DNA of 64,000 bases from Oscillospiraceae bacterium (GTDB lineage: Bacteria; Bacillota; Clostridia; Oscillospirales; Oscillospiraceae). Positions within the stretch are counted from its first letter, which is position 1, and each line of letters starts with the position of its first letter. Where the stretch lies: positions 1-64,000 of the forward strand of contig JAFUFT010000035.1 of NCBI GenBank assembly GCA_017469795.1, read 5' to 3'. The notes below the pieces were generated by a model that did no database searches, had not been told where the DNA came from, and saw nothing but the letters and a program-made list of their open reading frames with translations. Shown here piece after piece: positions 34,407-44,059 of the stretch. The translations under genes were made by a program, and so were the position numbers.

Positions 34407-36566
34407 TTAGCCGCCAAGTTTCTCCAGCCTGGCCTTGAAGCTGATGCGCCGCTCCGTGGGCAGATCGTCGAATTTCACCACGTAGGCGTTTTTTGCGGTG
34501 TCGACGGTGACGATGACGCCTCGCCCCATGATGGAATGGTTGACATAATCTCCAGACTTCAGCTCCAGATTCCCGGCGCTGGCCTCCAGAGAGGTCTGGC
34601 TTGCCCGGATGACCCGCCGGGCGTCGTCCTGGAACCGGGGATCCAGCTCCGTGGTGTACCGGAGCAGAGGCGGGTCGATATCGAAGAGGAACCGGGAGGG
34701 ATAGCGGTAGGAGCCATCCAGATTCCTTCCCTCGGGCTCCGTCAGATAAAGGCCCCGTTCCGCCCGGGTCATGGCCACAAAGGCCAGCCGCCGTTCCTCC
34801 TCCATGCCCTCCACGTTGGAGGTGCGCTTGGAGGGGAAGATCCCCTCGCTGAAGCCCACCACAAAGACGTAGGGGAATTCCAGGCCCTTGGCGGTGTGGA
34901 CGGTCATCAGCTTCACCGCCTGCCGGGCGTCCGGCACGTCGCTGCTGGACATCAGCGCCACCCGGCTGAGATAATCCTCCGGACGGCACTCCTCGCCGCA
35001 GGAGGTCTCATAGTCCACGATGGCCTGCTTCAGCTCCGCCAGATTGTCCAGCCGCTCCTGCCCGCCCTCCAGCCGGAGCTGCTGCTCATAGCCGCTCTGA
35101 TCCAGGATCAGCGTCAGCATTTCCGAAAGGGCCATATCCCCGTAGTCCTGAGCGAAGCGTTCGATCAGCTCCACAAACTGCCGGGCCCGGGTCCCCTTGA
35201 AGATCTCTTCGTCCAGAGTGGAGAGCAGGGCGTTATAGAGGGAACAGTTGTGCGATATCGCGTAGGCTTTCAGGAAGGCCATCCGCTTCTCGCCCAGATT
35301 CCGTTTGGGCTTGTTGGCAATGCGCAGGAAGCTCAGGTCATCCTTGTAGATCACCATGCGGAGATAGCTCAGCGCATCCTTGATCTCCATGCGCTGGAAG
35401 AACTGCGCGCCGCTATAGATGGTGTAGGGGACCTCCCGCTTCAGGAATACGTCTTCCAGAGTCCGGGACAGGTAGTGCGCCCGGTAGAGGATGGCGATCT
35501 GGCTGAGGAGCACCCCTTCGCTCTGCAGCCGCTGAATCTCTGCGGCGATCCACTCCGCCTCCAGTTCGTTGGTCTTTGCGTGGTGATAGACGGGCAGATC
35601 TCCGTGTTCCTGCCGGGAGATCAGGCTCTTTTCCACCCGGGCCCTGTTTTTGGCGATCAGATCGTTGGCCGCAGCCAGAATCTCCGGGGTGGAGCGGTAG
35701 TTGTCGTTCATCAGGATGGTGCGCACGTTCGGGAAGTCCTTCTCAAAGTTCAGGATGAACTTCACGCTGGCGCCCCGCCAGGTGTAGATGGTCTGATCCG
35801 GGTCTCCGACGATGAACAGGTTTCCGTGAAGCGGGCACAGAGCCTGCATCAGCCGGTACTGCAGATCGTCGATGTCCTGATACTCGTCCACCATGATGTA
35901 TTCCAGACGGCTCTGCCATTTCAGCCGGGTCTCCTCAGAGATATCGAAGATATGAAGCACGAAGTTGATCAGGTCGTTATAGTCCAGGGCGTAGCTCATG
36001 CGCTCCTGATAGACGTATCCCCAGAAGATGATCTGGTCCGGGTCTGTGGCGGACAGGTATTTCTCCCGCAGTTCCTCCACGGAGAGATCCAGCATGGGCC
36101 TGTAGTAGTCCCGCTGATACTTGCATTTCTGCATTTCGATCATGTCCCGGGCCTGGGAGAAGGTCCGGTGGCGGCTGGTGAGGCCCCGCTCGGTGTAGAC
36201 CGTCCCCAGCATTACATCGATGTCCGCGTTGTCCAGCACGAGAAAGCTCTTGGGGTAGTGGACGATGTGGATGTCCTCCTGCAGCACCGTCACACAGAAG
36301 GAGTGGAAGGTGCTGATATACCCTGTGTCCGCGTCGGCGGCCAGGGCCCGGATGCGCTGCTTCATCTCATTGGCGGACTTATTGGTAAAGGTCACGCAGA
36401 GGATGTTCTCCGGCAGAATGCCGATCTCGTTGACCAGATAGGCGTACCGGTGGGCCAGGGCCCGGGTCTTGCCGGATCCGGCTCCTGCTATGACACGGAT
36501 ATAGCCTTCGGTGGCAGTGACGGCTTCCCGCTGGGAAGCGTTGAGCCCCTTGAGGATCTCTGACAT
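34407..36566 (-). CDS. pcrA: UvrD/PcrA-type ATP-dependent DNA helicase
   Basis: 719 residues. Superfamily 1A helicase: Q-motif LNASQREAV, Walker A GAGSGKT, FTNKSANEMKQRI, STFHSFC, Walker B VDEYQDIDDLQY, GDPDQTIYTWRGA, MTVHTAKGLEFPYVF, VAMTRAERGLYLTEP. A C-terminal Tudor-like segment (GDYVNHSIMGRGVIVTVD, YVVKFDD) is typical of PcrA and contacts RNA polymerase. Unwinds DNA 3' to 5' in repair and replication-transcription conflict. Somewhat shorter than B. subtilis PcrA (739). GGAGG seven bases before ATG. Paralogues such as UvrD2/RecQ-like helicases cannot be excluded. Confidence 0.87.
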   Translation of the reverse strand: MSEILKGLNASQREAVTATEGYIRVIAGAGSGKTRALAHRYAYLVNEIGILPENILCVTFTNKSANEMKQRIRALAADADTGYISTFHSFCVTVLQEDIHIVHYPKSFLVLDNADIDVMLGTVYTERGLTSRHRTFSQARDMIEMQKCKYQRDYYRPMLDLSVEELREKYLSATDPDQIIFWGYVYQERMSYALDYNDLINFVLHIFDISEETRLKWQSRLEYIMVDEYQDIDDLQYRLMQALCPLHGNLFIVGDPDQTIYTWRGASVKFILNFEKDFPNVRTILMNDNYRSTPEILAAANDLIAKNRARVEKSLISRQEHGDLPVYHHAKTNELEAEWIAAEIQRLQSEGVLLSQIAILYRAHYLSRTLEDVFLKREVPYTIYSGAQFFQRMEIKDALSYLRMVIYKDDLSFLRIANKPKRNLGEKRMAFLKAYAISHNCSLYNALLSTLDEEIFKGTRARQFVELIERFAQDYGDMALSEMLTLILDQSGYEQQLRLEGGQERLDNLAELKQAIVDYETSCGEECRPEDYLSRVALMSSSDVPDARQAVKLMTVHTAKGLEFPYVFVVGFSEGIFPSKRTSNVEGMEEERRLAFVAMTRAERGLYLTEPEGRNLDGSYRYPSRFLFDIDPPLLRYTTELDPRFQDDARRVIRASQTSLEASAGNLELKSGDYVNHSIMGRGVIVTVDTAKNAYVVKFDDLPTERRISFKARLEKLGG

Positions 36567-36625
36567 TTCTGTACCTCCGTTTTCTGAGGTGTTTTGTGAT
36601 TCGTACGATTTCTCCGGCAGGAGGT

Positions 36626-37945
36626 TCAGCTGCCGCGGTAGGGCAGCATGATTTGGAGCGCAAACAGACCGCTATGGGTGGAGAACTCCATGGTCCCGCC
36701 GTATTTTTCCGCCAGATATCGAATACTCTGAAGGCCGAAGCCATGGTTGTACGGGTCGGCCTTTTTGCTTTTGGGCAGCTCACCGGAGGGGAGCGCCGCG
36801 CCGGCGTAGGGATTTGTGATCTGGATCCCGACGAATTGATGGTTCTTCGTGATGCGGAGGCTGATGGTCCGCATATTCCGATCCAGCTGGGTTTCCACAT
36901 ACTCGATGGCGTTGTCAATGGCGTTGCCCAGAATGGCGTACAGGTCCGGCAGAGCGATAAAGCTCAGGTCCACGTCATCCACGGCGCACTGGAAGTCGAT
37001 GTCCTTCTCCTGACAGAACAGGCCCTTCTCCGCGAGGATGGTGTTGAGGGCCTCGTTGTCCGTATAGATGAGGTGCTGATAGAAGATGATGCTCTTTTGC
37101 GCCTCCTCGATATACTCCGCTCGCTGGCTCTCGTCGGCAGTGGCCAGAGCCTTCAGCTGGTGCTTGAGGTCGTGGCACTTCCGGTTGATGATGGCGATAT
37201 GCTCCTTGGACAGCTCGTAGTAATGTTCGCTGGAGCGGAGCATATTTTCAAGCAATGTGTTTTCCCGCATGCGCACCACACCCTGCAGGATGCTGTAGAG
37301 GATCAGGAGCATGAATAGACAGATTACCACCCCGGACAGCCAGGCCAGCGTATCGAAAAGAGAGACCCGCCGGTCAAAGGCCCCCTGATAGAAGAACAGG
37401 CAAATCATCATCACCAGAAAGACCCCGCCCAGCTCCAGCATATTAAATCGGTTATCCTCCAGCAAAAGGCCTCTGCAATTACGCAGCGGCTTTTGAAACA
37501 CAAGACAGACCGGAACATACACCACAGCGCAGACCAGCAGCGCCCCGAAGATGTACAGCGGCAGTGCCAGCCGGAGGACCGGGATCAGCACCCGTGCGAT
37601 AAAGCAATGGTAGATGCAGTAGACGATGTTCTGGGTCAGGAAGGCGGCAATACCGAAAAAGAGGGCGTCGCACCAGGTGATGCGGAAGCAGTATTTTCCG
37701 TAGCCCACCGCGGTCAGGGCAATCAGCGAATACCAGAACACGCTGAGAAACGCCAGCCGGGGAGCTTCTTTATCGAGGAAGATTGGAAAATACAGCAGAG
37801 CAAACAGCGTCAGCAACACATAGCCTCCAACCGCCCGCAGCCAGAACCGCTCCCGCCGCTCTCCGAATGGAAAGAGATAGATCAGCGTCGCCGCCAGCAG
37901 CTCCATGGGCAGCCGCATCTCCTCAAATACATAGACCGGACCCAT
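36626..37945 (-). CDS. GHKL-type sensor histidine kinase (AgrC-like)
   Basis: 439 residues. Six or seven membrane helices occupy about 1-220, followed by the dimerisation helix with the phospho-accepting motif CHDLKHQLKAL and a GHKL ATPase domain (LYAILGNAIDNAIEY as N box, HGFGLQSIRYLAEKYGG as G box). This is the AgrC/ComD/VirS class that senses peptides or envelope signals through a polytopic membrane domain. It overlaps the LytTR regulator gene by one base (TGATG), so the two form a two-component system; no autoinducer peptide gene was found. Confidence 0.88.
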   Translation of the reverse strand: MGPVYVFEEMRLPMELLAATLIYLFPFGERRERFWLRAVGGYVLLTLFALLYFPIFLDKEAPRLAFLSVFWYSLIALTAVGYGKYCFRITWCDALFFGIAAFLTQNIVYCIYHCFIARVLIPVLRLALPLYIFGALLVCAVVYVPVCLVFQKPLRNCRGLLLEDNRFNMLELGGVFLVMMICLFFYQGAFDRRVSLFDTLAWLSGVVICLFMLLILYSILQGVVRMRENTLLENMLRSSEHYYELSKEHIAIINRKCHDLKHQLKALATADESQRAEYIEEAQKSIIFYQHLIYTDNEALNTILAEKGLFCQEKDIDFQCAVDDVDLSFIALPDLYAILGNAIDNAIEYVETQLDRNMRTISLRITKNHQFVGIQITNPYAGAALPSGELPKSKKADPYNHGFGLQSIRYLAEKYGGTMEFSTHSGLFALQIMLPYRGS

Positions 37946-38646
37946 CAGAATCCCCCCATAAACCGGGTGAAGGCGGAGACGAATTCCGTCTTGCGGCGGC
38001 GGCTCAGCGGCAGCCGGTCTTCCCCCACCAGAATCTCATTTCCTTCAATAGCCCTGAGGTGGCGCAGATTCACAAGATAGCTCTCTCCGGGCCGTGCAAA
38101 GTGATAGGGCAGAAGAGTGCCCTCCACCTCGGAGAGCTTTCCCCGGACCTTGATGGTGCTGTCCGCGGTGTGATAGTAGAGGTAATGCAGCCGGGATTCC
38201 ACATAGAGGATATCGGAGACGTTGCAGCGGAAAAACCCGTCCGGCGTGGGCAGGGAAAGGGGCTGATCCGCGTTTCGGGCGATATACCGCCGGGCTTTTT
38301 GCATTTTCAGCCGGAAGTCGGGATAATGCAGGGGCTTGAGCAGATAGTCCACCGCCTCCACTGCGTATCCCTCCAGCGCATACTGGGGCATATTTGTCAC
38401 GAACATCAGCGTCACATGGGGATCCTTTTCCCGAAGCTGACGGGCGGCCTCAATGCCGCTGAGTCCGGGCATGTCGATGTCCATGACCACCAGGTCAAAG
38501 GTATAGGCGTAGCCGGAGAGAAACGCCAGTGCGTTTTCGAACTCCTCGATTTCACAATCTGTGTGTTCCTCCGCCAGATAGTCTGAAATATAGGTTCGGA
38601 GCTGAGAACGGTCATTCCGGTCATCATCCACCAAGGCAATCCGCAT
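37945..38646 (-). CDS. LytTR-family response regulator
   Basis: 233 residues. Receiver domain with acidic pocket VDDDRND, phosphorylatable Asp in VVMDIDMPG, Lys in YLLKPL. C-terminal LytTR DNA-binding domain (VSDILYVESRLHYLYYHT, FARPGESYLVNLRHL, LPLSRRRKTEFV). AGGAGG eight bases before ATG. It is divergent from the GH3 gene; the intergenic region holds the 21-bp-spaced direct repeats expected of LytTR targets. Confidence 0.92.
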   Translation of the reverse strand: MRIALVDDDRNDRSQLRTYISDYLAEEHTDCEIEEFENALAFLSGYAYTFDLVVMDIDMPGLSGIEAARQLREKDPHVTLMFVTNMPQYALEGYAVEAVDYLLKPLHYPDFRLKMQKARRYIARNADQPLSLPTPDGFFRCNVSDILYVESRLHYLYYHTADSTIKVRGKLSEVEGTLLPYHFARPGESYLVNLRHLRAIEGNEILVGEDRLPLSRRRKTEFVSAFTRFMGGF

Positions 38647-38707
38647 TGCAACAGCCTCCTTTTTGTTGCTTCAATGCTATTATAACAGAAAAGCCTGCTT
38701 CCTCCAA

Positions 38708-38740
38708 CCAAATCTGCCAAAGAAAACGCCAAATCTGCCA
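38708..38740. promoter_or_regulatory. Direct-repeat operator, probable LytTR-binding site
   Basis: CCAAATCTGCCA occurs at 38708-38719 and again at 38729-38740, an exact 12-bp repeat with a 21-bp period (two DNA turns). LytTR dimers bind such tandem sites. It lies in the 166-bp gap between the divergent response-regulator and GH3 genes; a 7-bp inverted repeat GTTTTCT/AGAAAAC follows at 38746-38764. Confidence 0.7.
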
Positions 38741-38812
38741 GAGGGGTTTTCTGCTGGAGAAAACTGTGGTACGGTAGCCCTGAAAGATTTTGAATTAAGA
38801 GGAGGTTCCCTG

Positions 38813-41617
38813 ATGACAAGAGAAGAACGGAAGAACAGAAAGTTCCGGATGTACAACGGAAAGAAGATCAAGCGGCCCAACCGCCTGGGCTTTGCGCTGA
38901 TGTCCATCCTGCTGGTGATTGTCCTCGTGTTCAACGGGGCGGTCTTTGCCCTGAAGGACTATCTGGGCGTGGTGGACAACATCGTTTTTGCCAAGGCTCC
39001 CTCCGGGCAGGACTATGAAACCGTCACCGAAGAGGCCAAAGCCGTCACCCTGCAGGAGGCGGAAGAGGGCATCGTTCTTTTGACCAACAAGAACGGCACC
39101 CTGCCGCTTCAGGAGACGAAGATCAACGTCTTCGGCCGGGGCGGGTACTATTCCACCTTCGGCGGCACAGGCTCCGGCGCAGGGGGCACGGACTATGTGA
39201 GCCTGTACGACGGACTCCGGGAGGCGGGATTCTCCCTCAACGAGGATCTGGTCTCCTTCTATGCGGCCAATGCCAAAGAAGCGGTTTCCATGGGCCTGGT
39301 GGGAACAGACTTCGGCCTGTATGAAACCCCCGCCAGTGAACTCTCTGCCGATCTCATCAGCGGGGCAAAGAGCTTCTCCGACGTGGCGGTGTATGTGATC
39401 TCCCGGGTGGGCGGCGAAGGCGACGATCTGCCCATGGATACCTCGGAATACTACGGCGGCGAGGCTGGGAAGCACTACCTGGAGCTGAATTCCGCCGAAG
39501 AGAGCATGCTCTCTATGCTGGAGGAGAACTTCGGCACTGTGGTGGTGGTCCTGAACTCCACCAACGCCATGGAGCTGGGCTTCCTGGAGGACGAGAATGT
39601 GGATGCTGCCCTGTGGTCCGAGTGCTACGGCTCCGTGGGCACCGTGGCTCTGGGCGAGATCCTCTGCGGCAAGGTGAACCCCTCCGCCAGAACCTCCGAC
39701 ACCTTTGCATACGAGATGGAGTCCAATCCCACCTACTACAGCTTCGGTGGCTATGACTACGCCAACGCCAGCTACAGCAACACCGCAGGCGCGGCGGGCA
39801 CCGGCGACGCTCTGACCGGCCAGGACCCCTATCACTATGTGCGGTACAACGAGGGCATCTATGTGGGCTACCGCTTCTATGAGACCGCCGCGGCGGACGG
39901 CTTCATCGACTATGAAAAGACGGTGCAGTTCCCCTTCGGCTACGGCCTGAGCTACACGGAATTCACCCAGACACTGGATTCGGTGAACTTTGACGGCAAT
40001 ACCGTCACCGCCTCCGTGACCGTGAAGAATACGGGTTCCGTTCCCGGCAAGGATGTGGCGGAGATTTATTATTCTGCACCCTACACCCCCGGCGGTATCG
40101 AGAAGAGCGAAGTGGTTCTGGGCGGTTTTGCCAAGACGGGGATCCTGGAGCCCGGTGCCTCCGAGACAGTGACCATCGAGATCGCGGCAGAGGATATGGC
40201 CTCCTATGATTTCAGCGGCATCAAGGCCCCCGGCGGCGCCTATGTGCTGGAGGCAGGCGACTATGACATCCGGCTTCAGAGCGACAGCCACAACGTGATC
40301 GCGCAGCAGAGCGTCTCGGTTTCCAAGGATGTGATCTACAACGATCAGAACGATGGAAAACGGCCCGGCGACGCAATCCCGGCGGTGAATCAGTTTGACG
40401 ATGTGACGAACGGCGGGGAGGTCGTCTACCTGTCCCGGGCGGACTGGGCCGGAACCATGCCCGCGGAGCGGGCTCCCGCAACGGAGGAGGCCTCCCCGGC
40501 CATCGTGGAGGCGCTGATGAACCCCCAGACCGTTATCGAGGACACTACCCCCGCAAACTGGAAAACCACGAACAACGGCCTGAAGCTCACGGACATGCAG
40601 GGCGTCGGCTATGACGATCCCAAGTGGGACCTGCTGCTGGACCAGATTTCCAAGGAGGAGATGACGGGCCTTATTTCCACCGGCGGCTGGCAGACCGCGG
40701 CGGTCAGGAGCATCGGCAAGGCCAGGTATCTGGAGTGCGACGGTCCCAACGGCATCAACAACCTGATGGGCAGCTTCTTTGCCGGTATCAAGGGCAATAT
40801 GTACACCAATCAGGCAACGCTGGCCCAGACTTGGAACCCGGAACTGGCCTATGAGAAGGGCCTGGTCTACGGACGGGAGGCCAAGGTCTACGGTGTGGCG
40901 GGCATCTACGGTCCTGCAGCCAACATCCACCGCAGCCCCTTCTCCGGCCGGAACTACGAGTATTACAGTGAGGACGGCTATCTCTCCGGCGTGATGGCGG
41001 AGCGGGAGCTCACCGGCATCAAGGAATCCGGCGTCTACTGCTACTTCAAGCACTTCGCCGTCAACGATCAGGAGACCAACCGGGACCACGGCGGCCTGGT
41101 GACCTGGCTCAATGAGCAGGCTCTGCGGGAGGTCTATCTCCGGGGCTTTGAGGTGGCCGTTAAGGGCGGAAATGCCACGGGCATCATGTCCTCCTTCAAC
41201 CGTATCGGCACCACCCCCACGGCAGAGAGTTCTGCGCTTCTGAATACTGTCCTGCGGGATGAGTGGGGCTTCCGGGGCGCGGTGATCACCGACTGTGTCA
41301 TGGCGTGCACAACCGAGGAGATCAACCGGGCCACCCTGGCGGGCAACGACTTCCAACTGAGCTTCGGACTTCTCAGCAACCTCTCCGACGAGGTGAAGAA
41401 TTCCGCCTCCGGTCAGGCTGCCATGCGCCAGGCCACCAAGAACATCCTCTACATGATCGCCGGCAGCGATGCACCGCAGCTCTACAAGGCGCATATGACC
41501 ACCGTCGGCAAGATCCTGCTGATCGTGTTCCTGGTTCTGATGCTGCTGTTCATCCAGTACTATGTCCGGTATTTCATCCGGCTCCGGAAGTGGAAGAAGG
41601 GCCAGATGCTGACCTGA
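38813..41617 (+). CDS. Circularly permuted glycoside hydrolase family 3 protein, membrane-anchored
   Basis: 934 residues from the ATG at 38813 (AGGAGG seven bases upstream). The domain order is reversed relative to most GH3 enzymes: first the alpha/beta sandwich (EAEEGIVLLTNKNGTLPL at about 85), then an FnIII-like domain (VTASVTVKNTGSVPGKDVAEI), and last the TIM barrel (YGPAANIHRSPFSGRNYEYY, FKHFAVNDQETNRD) with the likely nucleophile Asp827 in GAVITDCVMACT. Similar order is known for Ruminococcus albus and Butyrivibrio beta-glucosidases. Membrane helices at about 25-47 and 899-920 anchor both ends, which is unusual. Predicted beta-glycosidase; specificity unknown. Probably regulated by the divergent LytTR system. 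Confidence 0.87.
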   Translation: MTREERKNRKFRMYNGKKIKRPNRLGFALMSILLVIVLVFNGAVFALKDYLGVVDNIVFAKAPSGQDYETVTEEAKAVTLQEAEEGIVLLTNKNGTLPLQETKINVFGRGGYYSTFGGTGSGAGGTDYVSLYDGLREAGFSLNEDLVSFYAANAKEAVSMGLVGTDFGLYETPASELSADLISGAKSFSDVAVYVISRVGGEGDDLPMDTSEYYGGEAGKHYLELNSAEESMLSMLEENFGTVVVVLNSTNAMELGFLEDENVDAALWSECYGSVGTVALGEILCGKVNPSARTSDTFAYEMESNPTYYSFGGYDYANASYSNTAGAAGTGDALTGQDPYHYVRYNEGIYVGYRFYETAAADGFIDYEKTVQFPFGYGLSYTEFTQTLDSVNFDGNTVTASVTVKNTGSVPGKDVAEIYYSAPYTPGGIEKSEVVLGGFAKTGILEPGASETVTIEIAAEDMASYDFSGIKAPGGAYVLEAGDYDIRLQSDSHNVIAQQSVSVSKDVIYNDQNDGKRPGDAIPAVNQFDDVTNGGEVVYLSRADWAGTMPAERAPATEEASPAIVEALMNPQTVIEDTTPANWKTTNNGLKLTDMQGVGYDDPKWDLLLDQISKEEMTGLISTGGWQTAAVRSIGKARYLECDGPNGINNLMGSFFAGIKGNMYTNQATLAQTWNPELAYEKGLVYGREAKVYGVAGIYGPAANIHRSPFSGRNYEYYSEDGYLSGVMAERELTGIKESGVYCYFKHFAVNDQETNRDHGGLVTWLNEQALREVYLRGFEVAVKGGNATGIMSSFNRIGTTPTAESSALLNTVLRDEWGFRGAVITDCVMACTTEEINRATLAGNDFQLSFGLLSNLSDEVKNSASGQAAMRQATKNILYMIAGSDAPQLYKAHMTTVGKILLIVFLVLMLLFIQYYVRYFIRLRKWKKGQMLT

Positions 41618-41687
41618 GCGACGCATAAAAAAGAACGGAGTCCGGGCAATTGACGGATCTCCGTAGGGATGTTGTGATTCCTGCTAT

Positions 41688-41719
41688 GGCAGGGCAGCCT
41701 CGGCTGCCCTGCCGTTTTT
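41688..41719. terminator. Intrinsic terminator between convergent genes
   Basis: Perfect 12-bp stem GGCAGGGCAGCC/GGCTGCCCTGCC with a 2-base loop, followed by GTTTTT, serving the GH3 gene (plus). A weaker ACGGAG/CTCCGT hairpin lies upstream at about 41635-41664. Confidence 0.85.
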
Positions 41720-41726
41720 AATGGTC

Positions 41727-43922
41727 TTACTTCTTCTTTTTCATGACAGCCGCTGCAACTGCAGCACCTGCGATCACAATGATCCCGCATCCAATAGCCA
41801 CGGGAAGGGCGCCCTTCCCGGCAGGGACACGTTCCACCTGCGGTTCGGTCTGAGATGGATCTGCTTCTGCGCTCTCAAGTCCCTCTGCGGAGGCTTTTTC
41901 GGGTTCCGCGGGAGCGTCCGCAGCTTCCGTGGAAGGCGCAGGCGTTTCAGTTGCCTCTACTGTTTCTCGGGGAAGTTCGGCCAGCCGGATCACAACATTT
42001 TCATACGTGCCCGCCGCTATAGCCTCCAGCGGTTCTGCCGCTGACTCGTCATAGAACAGCATATCATTGGAACTGCTGCATCCTGTAAAGATCTGCAGCT
42101 TAAAACCCTCCGGGGCAATGATTTCAGCACCTTCGTCCAAAGTGAGAGTTTTCAGGCTGGAATCGCCGGCAACCTCCCATGTGCCGCCTGACGCAATGGA
42201 CAGCGAGATCCCATAGTTCTCAGTTCCCGCATAGGCGGTATCCTCCGGACGGATCAGGTTTGTCTGCACATCCTCCGCCCAAAGCTCATTCTGGAACTCT
42301 GCCGGATCGTGACCATCGGCCGCCATCACTGCGGTCAGATGTTCCTCGCTCCAGAGGTCGTTCCAGGCGGCATAGGTGCCGGAGACCATTTTGCCGATCA
42401 GGATTCCGTCCTCCCCAATGGTAATGAACATGGGCCGCTGATAGTCCTGATGAAGGATGTCTCCATCGTAGCTGCCGTGAAGGAACCTCGCGGAAATGCC
42501 CGGTACGCTGCTGCCCTGTTCCGGAGTCAGATAACCGGAGGCCGACGGCGGATCGTAGGTGACGACGCTCTGAAGCAGCACGCCGTTTTCGGTCTTCGTC
42601 TCCGCTCCGTCAAAGGTCAGGTCCGCGTTCATGCTGCGGATCAGCGCAAGGGATCCGTACAGATTTCTCAGGAAGAAATAGCTTGCACCGCATCCGTCAC
42701 CGGAGCCGAGAATATCCACGCCGGGCAAGAAAAACGCATCATCCGCCGCCAATGGGGTGACCACTGCCGGAAGTTCCTCCGGTTTGGTGGATAGTGTGGT
42801 ATTGCGGAACATTCCGTGGGCCACCATATCCAGATTCGGGAGGCTGTTGTGGACGACAATGGCGTTGCAGGGCGCGGCAATGACGGAATCCCGTTCTTCC
42901 GGGACAAAGTCCTCTGCCGCATAGAGCATGGCCCCGTCATCCTCCAGGGCAGCCCTGCCGTTTTCAGTGGCGATATCACTCTCGCCGCACATGAATACAC
43001 CGTACTGCCCGCCGGAGAGCTCCGAGCCGTAAAGCCGCATCCCATAGGTCAGGTACGTCCCGTAGCCGCCTTCTGTGGAGATGCCCTTGGAGTTTACCAC
43101 ATAGGTCATGGCGTCCACAGAGTCCTGGGAAATGGCACCCCAGTTGTTGGAGATCACCTCGGAATCAAAGAACCAGCTGTTGTTCCGGGTCATCAGCAGA
43201 GATGCCCGGGCTCCTCCTGCAAGAAGCTTGAAGGGCGGCATCCAGAGCTCATCGGAGTGGGCTTCCAGATGGGAGCGCCGGACCACCAAAGAAGTGGCCG
43301 CCGGGCTTTGGGTGGAGAACATATATACCGGCGTGGAGCGCGGCCCCTCCGAACGGATGAAGCTGTTTTCAAGGAACAGTGTGCCGGAGTTTACCGCCAC
43401 TCCCACGCCGTGAACCGCCTCATAGCCTGCGTCGTTGTTGCCCTGCCCCGCATCCACGCGGATCACAGAGTTGTATCCTTTGCCGTCCACGGTGAAATTG
43501 TCCTCCGGGCCGCCAAGATACAGGGCCTCATCCTCTGAACCCAGATCGATGGCAATCCCGTTGCTGCCGGTATTTCCGTCCAGCATGACGCCGGAGAGCC
43601 TGCCGTCGGACAGTGTTCCGCTGAAACTGTCAGCGTCCGTGACCTGCCCGGTGAAATCTGTTCCCGCAGTGGCGGACAGTTCATGCTGCCGATTTTCGTC
43701 CATGGTGCTGCCGATATAGATGCCGGCATGGGAAATAATCTCGTCAAAAGCGGCGAATTCCTGCCCCGCGCTTCCCGGACCGCCTGGTCCTCCGGGGCCG
43801 CCCTCCGGAGGCGGGCCAAAGCCGCCGTCCGGCGGAAGCGGAGGCATGTCTGCCGCCAATGCGGGAATGTACAGGGTCAGTAGAAATGCGACCGCGATCA
43901 TTATAGCAAGCGTTCGTTTCAT
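41727..43922 (-). CDS. Large cell-surface protein with beta-helix-like domain and C-terminal membrane anchor
   Basis: 731 residues from the ATG at 43922 (an in-frame start 14 codons upstream lacks a better ribosome site). Signal peptide to about residue 23 (LLTLYIPALA), then a Pro/Gly-rich stretch (PPEGGPGGPGGPG), then about 550 residues of short beta-rich units with many Asn/Gly/Ser turns (GVAVNSGTLFLENSFIRSE, YGTYLTYGMRLYGSELSGG) resembling a right-handed parallel beta-helix. A Glu/Pro/Ala stalk (about 640-700) leads to a membrane helix (ALPVAIGCGIIVIAGAAV) and KKKK; there is no LPXTG motif. No catalytic residues recognised. Adhesin or polysaccharide-active roles are both possible. Confidence 0.7.
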   Translation of the reverse strand: MKRTLAIMIAVAFLLTLYIPALAADMPPLPPDGGFGPPPEGGPGGPGGPGSAGQEFAAFDEIISHAGIYIGSTMDENRQHELSATAGTDFTGQVTDADSFSGTLSDGRLSGVMLDGNTGSNGIAIDLGSEDEALYLGGPEDNFTVDGKGYNSVIRVDAGQGNNDAGYEAVHGVGVAVNSGTLFLENSFIRSEGPRSTPVYMFSTQSPAATSLVVRRSHLEAHSDELWMPPFKLLAGGARASLLMTRNNSWFFDSEVISNNWGAISQDSVDAMTYVVNSKGISTEGGYGTYLTYGMRLYGSELSGGQYGVFMCGESDIATENGRAALEDDGAMLYAAEDFVPEERDSVIAAPCNAIVVHNSLPNLDMVAHGMFRNTTLSTKPEELPAVVTPLAADDAFFLPGVDILGSGDGCGASYFFLRNLYGSLALIRSMNADLTFDGAETKTENGVLLQSVVTYDPPSASGYLTPEQGSSVPGISARFLHGSYDGDILHQDYQRPMFITIGEDGILIGKMVSGTYAAWNDLWSEEHLTAVMAADGHDPAEFQNELWAEDVQTNLIRPEDTAYAGTENYGISLSIASGGTWEVAGDSSLKTLTLDEGAEIIAPEGFKLQIFTGCSSSNDMLFYDESAAEPLEAIAAGTYENVVIRLAELPRETVEATETPAPSTEAADAPAEPEKASAEGLESAEADPSQTEPQVERVPAGKGALPVAIGCGIIVIAGAAVAAAVMKKKK

Positions 43923-44059
43923 AGGTCCTCGCTCCTTTTTGATGCCGAAACTCCTCTGCCGCATGATGGAATGCGACGTTGGCGTTCGGAAACTGCAGCT
44001 TTATCCTACCAAAAGAGCATTTGCGTTTCAAGTGCCAATTACGCCCGGTTCGGGACGCA

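Noticed and set aside
34536..36563. 675-codon plus-strand open frame opposite the helicase gene
   Set aside because: Antisense shadow of the superfamily 1 helicase, whose motifs are all present on the minus strand.
38795..41626. 943-codon minus-strand open frame opposite the GH3 gene
   Set aside because: Same cause; GH3 motifs on the plus strand are decisive and the minus product has no family resemblance.
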